DNA of 8,866 nucleotides, from positions 1 to 8,866 of the forward strand of contig NZ_CAMPHN010000173.1 in the NCBI RefSeq assembly GCF_946885885.1, in the 5' to 3' direction. The translations under genes and the position numbers were made by a program. Source of the DNA: an uncultured Pseudomonas sp. Lineage in GTDB: Bacteria > Pseudomonadota > Gammaproteobacteria > Pseudomonadales > Pseudomonadaceae. The notes beneath the pieces were generated by a model. The model saw nothing but the letters and a program-made list of their open reading frames with translations. It was not told where the DNA came from and did not search any database. This document shows, piece by piece, positions 1-6,303 of this stretch (the first letter of the stretch is position 1; each line of letters starts with the position of its first letter).

Positions 1-38
1 ACCTGAATAAGCGGTTTTTGTATCGAGCCGATGTCCAT
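1..38 (-). CDS. 5' end of a gene after flagellin, probably FlaG (partial)
   Basis: An ATG at 38-36 opens a frame that stays open to the window edge and reads MDIGSIQKPLIQ. A strong Shine-Dalgarno sequence, GAGGAG at 50-45, lies 6 bases upstream, so a real start is well supported. Only 12 codons are visible, too few to identify a family. In Pseudomonas the gene directly after fliC is usually flaG, a small protein that influences flagellar filament length, followed by fliD. The short polar N-terminus with no signal peptide fits FlaG but does not prove it. It starts 72 bases after the fliC stop and just beyond the fliC terminator hairpin, so it may be fed by read-through. Confidence 0.6.
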   Translation of the reverse strand, partial: MDIGSIQKPLIQ

Positions 39-44
39 AAATTT

Positions 45-50
45 CTCCTC
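45..50 (-). promoter_or_regulatory. Ribosome binding site of the partial gene at 1-38
   Basis: GAGGAG on the minus strand, 6 bases before the ATG at 38. It is the main evidence that a gene starts here, since only 38 bases of its coding sequence are present. Confidence 0.75.
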
Positions 51-62
51 ACAAAGAGGGAA

Positions 63-91
63 CGGGGAGAAGAGCTGAGCCCTTCTCCCCG
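63..91 (-). terminator. Hairpin terminator after fliC
   Basis: A perfect 10-bp inverted repeat, CGGGGAGAAG at 63-72 and CTTCTCCCCG at 82-91, encloses a 9-base loop. It begins 19 bases after the fliC stop codon. On the minus strand it is followed by TTCCCTCTTTG, a pyrimidine-rich but not pure T tail, so termination may be incomplete. This would allow a strongly expressed flagellin message with lower read-through into the next gene. Confidence 0.8.
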
Positions 92-110
92 CAGTCTAGC
101 GCTTTTGCCC

Positions 111-1598
111 TTAGCCGAGCAGGCTAAGTACAGCCTGCGGCAACTGGTTGGCCTGGGCCAGGATCGCGGTGCCGGCTTGCTGCAGGATCTGATTTTTGGT
201 CAGTTCCGAGGTTTCCGCAGCGAAGTCGGTGTCGCGGATCCGGCTGCGGGCAGCCGAGGCGTTTTCTGCAATGTTCTGCAGGTTGGAGATGGTGTTCTCG
301 AAGCGGTTCTGCACCGCACCGAGCTGAGCACGCTGGCTGTCGATATTGGAGATCGCACCGTTGATCACACCCAGGGCGTTCTGCGCGCCTTCGGCGGTGC
401 TGATATCGATATCCGCTACCGAGTTCAGCTCACTGAAGCCATCGGTGCCGACAGTGGCATCCAGGTTGGTCAACGAGAAAGCGTCGGCCGCTTCGAACCG
501 AACCACACCGTCTGCGCGGGCGCCGCCTGCTGCCGCGATGGTCGCCGCAGCGCCGATGACATCGCCGGCCTCAGTGCCTTCGAAGTCGTAGGACTGTAGG
601 GTCGCGCCATCCGCGGCGCCGTCCTGGAAGGCGTCGATGATGATCGAATCGCCGCGTTCGCTGACCAGTTCGATGGTGTCGCCCAGGGAGCGTGCGGCGA
701 CACCGGTGGAACCGGTTTCCTTGTTGATCGCGTCGGCCAGGGCCGAAAGATCGGTGGCGTCGGTGATGTTCGCGGAGATGGTCACGCCGGCGTCGGCGTT
801 GGCATTGTTCGAGCCGTACAGGGTGAACGAGGTGGTACCGCTCGATACGCCGGACAGCTGGGCCACGGTACGGGCATTGGCGGTAACGCCAGTGGTATCG
901 GACTTGCTGTTGACCGACTGGGCGATATCGCGAGCGCTCGCACCACCGGAGTAGGAGAAATCGGCAGTGCCGAGTTTGCCGGTGATGGTACCGCTGGCAC
1001 CCTGATAGCCCTGACCGGAAGCGGTCAGATCGCTGAAGCCGGAAGCCGAGGCGGCAGCGGCGACACCCGAGCTGTCGAAACGGTTGATACCGATACGGTC
1101 GGAAGTGGCGGCGCCGATGGAAACGTTGATGGTTTCGTAGGCGTTGGCACCGACCTGGAAGCTCTGCGAGCCGAAGGAGCCGTCGAGGATCTTGCGGCCA
1201 CCGAAGCTGGTGGTTTCGGCGATACGGTTCAGTTCCTGTTGCAGCTGGGACACTTCGGACTGCAGGGCGGCACGTTCAGTGGCGCCGTTGGAGCCGTTGG
1301 CGGACTGCAGGGACAGGTCGCGGATACGCTGGAGGATGCCGGTGGACTGTTGCAGTGCGCCTTCAGCGGTCTGCGCCAGGGAGATACCGTCGTTGGAGTT
1401 ACGTACCGCTACGTTCAAACCGTTGATCTGACTGGTCAGACGGTTGGAGATCTGCAGGCCCGCGGCGTCGTCTTTGGCGCTGTTGATGCGGAAACCGGTA
1501 GACAGGCGCTGGAGGGAAGTGTCCAGGCCTTTGGACGAGGTGTTCAGGTTACGCTGAGTGTTCAGCGAGGCTACGTTAGTGTTGACTGTAAGGGCCAT
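111..1598 (-). CDS. fliC: Flagellin, major flagellar filament protein
   Basis: This 495-residue flagellin is exported by the flagellar type III system and polymerises into the filament. The N-terminal D0/D1 region (about 1-140) carries the classic start [18 protein letters not shown] and the [11 protein letters not shown] stretch at 89-99, matching the region sensed by TLR5 in other flagellins. The C-terminal D1/D0 region (about 400-495) ends in SLLG. The variable centre (about 175-395) is rich in Gly, Ala, Ser, Thr and Asp. Residues 257-325 look like a flagellin hook IN motif, with a weaker similar stretch at 202-250. Many Ser/Thr residues near 177-205 are plausible O-glycosylation sites, by analogy with P. 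aeruginosa flagellins. The ATG at 1598 is chosen over an upstream TTG at 1613 because GGAGG lies 8 bases before it and MALTVN is the family start. A sigma-28 promoter lies upstream. Identity is secure; glycosylation is inferred from the neighbours. Confidence 0.98.
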   Translation of the reverse strand: MALTVNTNVASLNTQRNLNTSSKGLDTSLQRLSTGFRINSAKDDAAGLQISNRLTSQINGLNVAVRNSNDGISLAQTAEGALQQSTGILQRIRDLSLQSANGSNGATERAALQSEVSQLQQELNRIAETTSFGGRKILDGSFGSQSFQVGANAYETINVSIGAATSDRIGINRFDSSGVAAAASASGFSDLTASGQGYQGASGTITGKLGTADFSYSGGASARDIAQSVNSKSDTTGVTANARTVAQLSGVSSGTTSFTLYGSNNANADAGVTISANITDATDLSALADAINKETGSTGVAARSLGDTIELVSERGDSIIIDAFQDGAADGATLQSYDFEGTEAGDVIGAAATIAAAGGARADGVVRFEAADAFSLTNLDATVGTDGFSELNSVADIDISTAEGAQNALGVINGAISNIDSQRAQLGAVQNRFENTISNLQNIAENASAARSRIRDTDFAAETSELTKNQILQQAGTAILAQANQLPQAVLSLLG

Positions 1599-1606
1599 GG
1601 TAATTG

Positions 1607-1611
1607 CCTCC
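1607..1611 (-). promoter_or_regulatory. fliC ribosome binding site
   Basis: GGAGG on the minus strand, 8 bases before the ATG at 1598. It overlaps the alternative TTG start at 1613-1611, which decides for the ATG. Confidence 0.9.
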
Positions 1612-1633
1612 AAAGGACCGTGCTACTGAGTTT

Positions 1634-1672
1634 GTCTGAGCCTGCGAGCTTTGGGTCTGCTTTTGCTCAGAC
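1634..1672 (-). promoter_or_regulatory. Long-loop hairpin in the fliC 5' leader
   Basis: A perfect 8-bp inverted repeat, GTCTGAGC at 1634-1641 and GCTCAGAC at 1665-1672, is separated by 23 bases inside the predicted fliC leader, about 35 bases before the start codon. A shorter alternative stem is possible on the RNA: GTCTG at 1672-1668 can pair with CAGAC at 1659-1655 over an 8-base loop. The two structures exclude each other. A role in message stability or translation control is inference only. Confidence 0.4.
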
Positions 1673-1699
1673 GCCCCATTAAGTTCGCATTCGTACTTT

Positions 1700-1726
1700 G
1701 TATCGGCGTTCCCAGAGGAAGCTTTA
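1700..1726 (-). promoter_or_regulatory. Sigma-28 (FliA) promoter of fliC
   Basis: On the minus strand TAAAGCTT (1726-1719), an 11-base spacer, and GCCGATAC (1707-1700) match the sigma-28 consensus TAAAGTTT-N11-GCCGATAA at all but two positions. Transcription should start near 1694, giving a leader of about 95 bases. This places fliC in the late flagellar class, expressed once FliA is freed from its anti-sigma factor FlgM. Confidence 0.93.
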
Positions 1727-1741
1727 GGAATTTACTTGAAG

Positions 1742-1791
1742 TTTTTTTTTGCATCCCTGACAAGTACTTAGCGTTAAAAAGCCGAAAAAAA
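1742..1791 (-). promoter_or_regulatory. A/T tracts upstream of the fliC promoter
   Basis: Three homopolymer runs lie here in otherwise GC-rich DNA: nine T at 1742-1750, five A at 1776-1780 and seven A at 1785-1791 (plus strand). Their centres are about 32 and 10 bases apart, near whole helical turns, which favours intrinsic DNA curvature. The nearest run begins 15 bases upstream of the -35 element, where an UP-like contact or a nucleoid protein could act. The function is inferred. Confidence 0.4.
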
Positions 1792-1796
1792 GACCG

Positions 1797-1822
1797 AAAT
1801 GCCGAGTTTCCGACAGGCATTT
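1797..1822 (-). terminator. Possible second terminator hairpin before fliC
   Basis: A 7-bp inverted repeat, AAATGCC at 1797-1803 and GGCATTT at 1816-1822, with a 12-base loop. On the minus strand it is followed 5 bases later by seven T (1791-1785). The stem is short and the T run is displaced, so this is a weak candidate that would back up the GC-rich hairpin at 1855-1879 in ending the glycosylation operon. Confidence 0.35.
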
Positions 1823-1854
1823 TGCGATCATTCCACCGCCTTGCCGCTCACTCA

Positions 1855-1879
1855 GGCCCGGCAGCAACAAGGCCGGGCC
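1855..1879 (-). terminator. GC-rich hairpin after the glycosyltransferase gene
   Basis: A perfect 8-bp GC stem, GGCCCGGC at 1855-1862 and GCCGGGCC at 1872-1879, with a 9-base loop, lies 10 bases after the stop codon at 1890. No T run follows directly. Its position suggests it ends or stabilises the 3' end of the glycosylation operon message. Confidence 0.5.
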
Positions 1880-1889
1880 GTATCAGGTA

Positions 1890-4800
1890 TCAGTCCGGCA
1901 ACCAGGCGGCACGCCAGGCTTCGACGTTGCCCGCTTGCAACATCCATTTATCCAGCACCTGAGCGCGCAATTCGTCGCCCGCCTTGGCCGCCGCGTCCAG
2001 ATCGTTGATGTGCATGCGAATCGCATCCACCCAATCCTTGAAGCGGTTCTTCACCCGGGTCACCGGTAGCGCATCGCGATAGCAACGCACGTCGCTGCAG
2101 ATCACCGGGAAACCACAGGCGCCGTATTCCAGCAGACGTAGGTTGCTCTTGCATTCGTTGAACAGGTTCTGCTCCACCGGCGCCAGGGCCAGATCGAGAT
2201 CGAGACTGGCGAGGGCCTGCGGATAAGCCTCTATATCGACGCCGACGTGCACTTCATGAACGTATGGCCGGATTTTTTCCGGGCACAGACCGAAAAACAC
2301 CCACTCCACCTCGCCCGCCAGGGCCTTGATCACATCGGAGATCAGCTCCAGGTCGCCGGTATGGCCGATGCCACCCGCCCAGCCGACCCGCGCCTTGCTG
2401 CCGCGCCGACGCTGGGCGCTCAGGTCTTTCCACCAGTGCACCGGCAAACGGTTTTCGATCACCCGGATGTCCGCGTGCAGCCCGGCGAAGGCCTCGGCCA
2501 GGGGCTCCGTCGAAACCACGAAGCGATCGACGAAACCGAACCCTTTGCGCAGCGACTGCAAGATGTCCTTGGGCATCGCCTCGCGGTGCACACTTTTGAT
2601 CGGCAGGTTGGGCAGGTAGTCGTCCAGCTCGTAGACCTTGAAGGCACGGGAGAACGCCTTGATCCGCCGCATGGCCTCCAGACGGTCGTCGCCGATCTGC
2701 CGCTGCAGCACGATTACATCGGGGTCGTAGCGCTCCAGGTCGACGACGTGCAACAAGCCGGGCGAAAGCATGCCTTCGATCAGGCCGGCTTCCTGCTGCG
2801 CCTTGAACGGTTGAATGACGCGGTAGTTGCCACAGCCGTAAGGATCGGCCGGATGCGCCAGCACTACTGGCAGCGGCTTCCAGGTCAGTGGTCGCCAGGT
2901 CAGCTGCACGTCGGGCTCCAGGTCAAAGCCGCAGCCGTTCAACGACAGGTTGCGGTTATACGCCGGGTCGCGCGCCAACAGCGGCAACCATTTGTCGTAC
3001 ATGGCGTCCTGCTCGCCGAGGAAGCGTTTGCGTTTGGCCTCCCCGGCCTTGGGGTCGATCTTGGTCTGGCTGACGCTGCCTTCGTGCAATACCACCGCGT
3101 GGGGCGTCCATACCGACAGGTAGCCGGCTTCGCGGACCTTCAGGCAGAGGTCGACATCGTTGTAGGAGACCTTGAATTGCACCTCGTCCATGCCGCCGAC
3201 GTCTTCGTATACGGATTTGCGGATCATCAGGCAGGCGGCGGTCACCGCGCTGTAATTCTGATCGACCTGCAAACGCTGCATATAGCCGGGCACATCCATC
3301 GGCTCGCCGATAAAGGGGTGATCGGCCGGGCCGCGCAGACCGAGCAATACCCCAGCGTGCTGGATGCGCCCGTCCGGGTAGAGCAGCTTGGCGCCGACGA
3401 TGCCGACCTCGGGGCGCTGGGCATGGTTGAGCAATTCGTCCAGCCAGTTCTCGCGGATGATCGCGGTGTCGTTGTTGAGCAATACCAGGTATTCGCCGCG
3501 CGCCTCACCCACGGCCATGTTGTTGATCGCCGAATAGTTGAACGGGTATGGATAGCGCAGCACGCGCAACTGCGCCTCGCCCAGGCTTTCGATGCCGGCC
3601 AGCCACTCGCGGGCTTCGGGGGTTTCACTGTTGTTGTCGACGATCAGCAGTTCGTAGTGCGGGTAGCGGGTCTTCTCCAGCAGGCTTTCCACGCAGCGTT
3701 GCAGAATCGGCAGCTGATCCTTGGTCGGAATGATGATGGACACCAGCGGCTGCGCCTGATGGCCGTAGCGGATGCGGTAGCGACCCGGCAGATGCGGCGT
3801 CAGCTCGGCCTGATAACCGCGGCTGGTCAGATGGCGCAGGATGGCCGCACGCTCCGCCGGTTGGTCCTCGAGCCTTGGTGCGTCGGTGATGACCAGGGGT
3901 TCGTCGATATGGCCGAAACCGCTCAGCCCGCCCTGCTCGATCAAACGCAATATCAGCTCGAATTCCAGCGCCCCGGTGTACTCGGCGGCGAAGCCACCGG
4001 CTTCGATGACGACATCGCGACGCAATAGCCAGTGCCGCGCCATGCCCGCCGGGAAACTCAACAGCATGTCCAGGTTGAAACCCGGACGGAATGCCGGCCC
4101 CAGGCCATCGGCCGAGCGCAGCAATTCATCGCCATAGGCCGCCCGGCAATCGTCGCCGGCCTGAAGTAACTCCAGGGCCATCATCAGCAAGCCGCTGGCG
4201 GTGAACTCGTCGCCGGCCCGAGCCAGCATCGTCCAATCGAAATCCGCCTGGGCGATCAGTTGATTGAGCGCCTCGACATGCCCGGCAGCGGTCACGCCCA
4301 GGCAGCGCACGCGGGGATCGGCAACCTTGAACCCCGCCGCTTCGCCGGTGCTGAGCACCATTATCTGCAAACGCGCGTAGCGATGCTCCGGCGAGGCCAA
4401 ACTATCGAGCGTTGCCCGGACCTTGTCGGCCTCGTCCTGCAAGTCGAGCAGCAGAATGCCGAACGTCGGCGCGCCTTCGTTGGCCTGCAGATGATCATGG
4501 ATCATGCGTTCCTGAACGGCAGTGGGCATCCGTGCATCCAGCCACATGCGGATGCCGTCGCGCGCCGGTTCCTGCAGCACTCCGCCGGCATCGCGCAGCG
4601 GCGCGAATCCGGCCGACGCGGGCGCAATGCGGGTGACCGTCTGGCGGGCTTCGGCGCGTTTGGCGGCCTCGGCCAGGCGCTCACGCAGCGGGAAATCCTG
4701 CCATTCCTCGGGCGCGCGGCCGAGTTCGCGGCAGCGCACCCGGGCCTCCGGGCGTGGGTTGTACAGGCCCATGGCGCGGATTTGCCCGGCGAATACCTGC

Positions 4801-5528
4801 ACGCCCTTCTGCCACAGCGGCAGCATGTCGCCCTGTTGCTGGCGCTGCTCGGCATGCTTGCGAAAGCATGACAAGGGTTCGCACAGATAGGCCAGGCTGC
4901 CATGCCGCAGCACATTGACGTACATCGCCAGGTCGTTGATCGCGCGTACCGTTTGTCCATCCAGGCAGCAGACGTTCGGTTTGATATCGGCCAGATGGGC
5001 GCGACGGAACATCACCGTGCTCGGTTCGCCGATAAAGTTCATCGGCGCATCGGCGAGGTAGGCGATCAAGTCGTCGCCGTGCAGGATGCTATCGCCGTCG
5101 AACGGGCAGCAGGTCGCCGGCACGTCCGGCAGCGGCAGGCCGGATTCGTCGATCAACAGACGCCGACTGGTGACCAGGCTGACATCGGGGTTGGCCTCGA
5201 ACACCTCGACCATACGCGCGATGCAGTCGTTGAGCAGGATGTCGTCGTCGTTGAGAAATTTGACGAACTCGCCCTCGGCCTCGACCACGCACTGGGTGTA
5301 GTTCATCAAACCGCCCAGGCCCGGCTGGTTGCGGATCACCCGGATGGGATGGCGGCTGTGCTCGCGGTAACGCTCGAGGATCTGTTGGATGCCCTCGTCC
5401 GGGCAGTCGTCGCTGACCAGGATCTCCAGCGTCTGGTAACTCTGGGCCAGCGCGCTGAGCAACGCCGCCTCGAAGTGCCGCGGCTTGAAGGTGGGAATCA
5501 CGATGCTGACGAGGGGTTGCTTGCTCAC
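1890..5528 (-). CDS. Multi-domain glycosyltransferase, probably flagellin-specific
   Basis: A fused glycosyltransferase of 1212 residues, counted from a GTG start. Module 1 (about 4-230) is GT2/GT-A, with SIVIPTF at 8-14, SDD at 39-41 and NDDD at 93-96. Module 2 (about 355-582) has the GT2 outline but AGDE at 438-441 where the DxD metal motif should be, so it may be inactive. Module 3 (about 594-830) is an intact GT2 domain with SIIIPT at 597-602, DNN at 631-633, NNDT at 685-688 and NDVD at 790-793. The C-terminus (about 885-1210) looks GT-B/GT4-like, with GWAGGIGHTGDL at 1049-1060 and ECKSNLRLLEYG at 1125-1136. No signal peptide or membrane segment is evident, which suggests cytoplasmic action. 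Size and position beside fliC match flagellin glycosyltransferases such as P. syringae Fgt1/Fgt2. The GTG has AAGGA 8 bases upstream. An in-frame ATG at 5582 would add 18 residues but has no Shine-Dalgarno sequence. Sugar donor and acceptor cannot be read from the sequence. Confidence 0.9.
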   Translation of the reverse strand: MSKQPLVSIVIPTFKPRHFEAALLSALAQSYQTLEILVSDDCPDEGIQQILERYREHSRHPIRVIRNQPGLGGLMNYTQCVVEAEGEFVKFLNDDDILLNDCIARMVEVFEANPDVSLVTSRRLLIDESGLPLPDVPATCCPFDGDSILHGDDLIAYLADAPMNFIGEPSTVMFRRAHLADIKPNVCCLDGQTVRAINDLAMYVNVLRHGSLAYLCEPLSCFRKHAEQRQQQGDMLPLWQKGVQVFAGQIRAMGLYNPRPEARVRCRELGRAPEEWQDFPLRERLAEAAKRAEARQTVTRIAPASAGFAPLRDAGGVLQEPARDGIRMWLDARMPTAVQERMIHDHLQANEGAPTFGILLLDLQDEADKVRATLDSLASPEHRYARLQIMVLSTGEAAGFKVADPRVRCLGVTAAGHVEALNQLIAQADFDWTMLARAGDEFTASGLLMMALELLQAGDDCRAAYGDELLRSADGLGPAFRPGFNLDMLLSFPAGMARHWLLRRDVVIEAGGFAAEYTGALEFELILRLIEQGGLSGFGHIDEPLVITDAPRLEDQPAERAAILRHLTSRGYQAELTPHLPGRYRIRYGHQAQPLVSIIIPTKDQLPILQRCVESLLEKTRYPHYELLIVDNNSETPEAREWLAGIESLGEAQLRVLRYPYPFNYSAINNMAVGEARGEYLVLLNNDTAIIRENWLDELLNHAQRPEVGIVGAKLLYPDGRIQHAGVLLGLRGPADHPFIGEPMDVPGYMQRLQVDQNYSAVTAACLMIRKSVYEDVGGMDEVQFKVSYNDVDLCLKVREAGYLSVWTPHAVVLHEGSVSQTKIDPKAGEAKRKRFLGEQDAMYDKWLPLLARDPAYNRNLSLNGCGFDLEPDVQLTWRPLTWKPLPVVLAHPADPYGCGNYRVIQPFKAQQEAGLIEGMLSPGLLHVVDLERYDPDVIVLQRQIGDDRLEAMRRIKAFSRAFKVYELDDYLPNLPIKSVHREAMPKDILQSLRKGFGFVDRFVVSTEPLAEAFAGLHADIRVIENRLPVHWWKDLSAQRRRGSKARVGWAGGIGHTGDLELISDVIKALAGEVEWVFFGLCPEKIRPYVHEVHVGVDIEAYPQALASLDLDLALAPVEQNLFNECKSNLRLLEYGACGFPVICSDVRCYRDALPVTRVKNRFKDWVDAIRMHINDLDAAAKAGDELRAQVLDKWMLQAGNVEAWRAAWLPD

Positions 5529-5536
5529 GTGCGATG

Positions 5537-5541
5537 TCCTT
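5537..5541 (-). promoter_or_regulatory. Ribosome binding site deciding the glycosyltransferase start
   Basis: AAGGA on the minus strand, 8 bases before the GTG at 5528. The alternative ATG at 5582, one base after the upstream stop codon, has no purine-rich sequence before it. The GTG also places the first beta strand of the GT2 fold close to the N-terminus, as is usual. Confidence 0.6.
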
Positions 5542-5583
5542 AGCGAATCTGTAAGGGTGGCGCCGGCGCCACGGCGATTCATA

Positions 5584-6303
5584 TCAAGCGTCGAGAATAT
5601 GGGCGTGGCTGGTCAAAACCTGACGCACCTGCTGCGGGCTGTTCCACATCAATACGTCGAGCACCGACAGACCCGGCTCGAAGGCATAGGGCCCGGTGTC
5701 GTAACGGAACTCGTCGAACTGCAGAAAGGCCAGTCGGATGCCGTGACGGGCAAAATCCTGCGGATCGAACAGGCCGCGACCGCCAGGCGGATTCAGGTAG
5801 AAGCTGGCGCCCAGTTGCCGACTGATCGCCGGTGCCCAGCCACCGGGGCTGTCGATGTGTTGCAGATCCAGGTCCAGCTCCGAGCAGATCGCATAATCGA
5901 ACGGCAGCTCGAGATAGGCGCAGACCGCCGCCAATCCCTGCACGTTGAGTTCGACCAATGAATCGCCGGCCACCGCGTCGAAAGTGCGATTGACCAGCTG
6001 CACCACCTGCTCGTAGAACGGCGCCTTGCGGCGGTAATGGGTCAGCTTGCCGAGCACGCTGGCGCGGGTTTTGTGCATGTCCTGCACGCGGGCTTCGCGG
6101 GTGGTGATGGCGATAGAGGAATTGGCCAAGGGTACGTTGACGTAGTTCCAGCCGGCCTGCGGGTGCAGCACACGGTTGCGGCTCATCCAGGACTTGGGCG
6201 TGTATTGACTGACATCGAACACCACCCAGCGCTCGGTATGGGCGATCAGCGCGAAATGCCCGAGGTACGGGAAAAAGTACGGTTGCATGATGCCCAGCTT
6301 CAC
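5584..6303 (-). CDS. WbqC-family protein
   Basis: A 239-residue soluble protein of the WbqC-like family, found in O-antigen and other surface-glycan clusters. The start MKLGIMQPYFFPYLGHF is the family signature, which normally has Tyr where His16 stands. Other typical stretches are SRNRV at 41-45, YLNPPGG at 169-175 and LSVLDVLMWN at 212-221. The length is usual for the family. The biochemical role of the family is not settled to my knowledge. Next to aminotransferases it could act in modifying the new amino sugar, but that is inference. The start is GTG at 6303, overlapping the preceding stop by 4 bases (GTGA), with GGAGG 6 bases upstream. A downstream ATG at 6288 would remove the conserved first residues and is rejected. 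Confidence 0.9.
   Translation of the reverse strand: MKLGIMQPYFFPYLGHFALIAHTERWVVFDVSQYTPKSWMSRNRVLHPQAGWNYVNVPLANSSIAITTREARVQDMHKTRASVLGKLTHYRRKAPFYEQVVQLVNRTFDAVAGDSLVELNVQGLAAVCAYLELPFDYAICSELDLDLQHIDSPGGWAPAISRQLGASFYLNPPGGRGLFDPQDFARHGIRLAFLQFDEFRYDTGPYAFEPGLSVLDVLMWNSPQQVRQVLTSHAHILDA

Noticed and set aside
1599..1613. TTG start adding five residues (MEAIT) to flagellin
   Set aside because: The TTG overlaps the Shine-Dalgarno sequence, and the family protein starts at MALTVN encoded by the ATG at 1598.
2247..4028. 593-codon open frame on the plus strand
   Set aside because: It is exactly antisense to the glycosyltransferase gene, whose motifs are clear. Its product has low-complexity His/Gln/Val/Asp/Ala composition typical of mirrored GC-rich codons and no recognisable domain.
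5529..5582. ATG at 5582 as the glycosyltransferase start
   Set aside because: No Shine-Dalgarno sequence precedes it, and the 18 added residues do not resemble a GT2 N-terminus. It remains possible because it lies one base after the upstream stop codon and could be translated by coupling.
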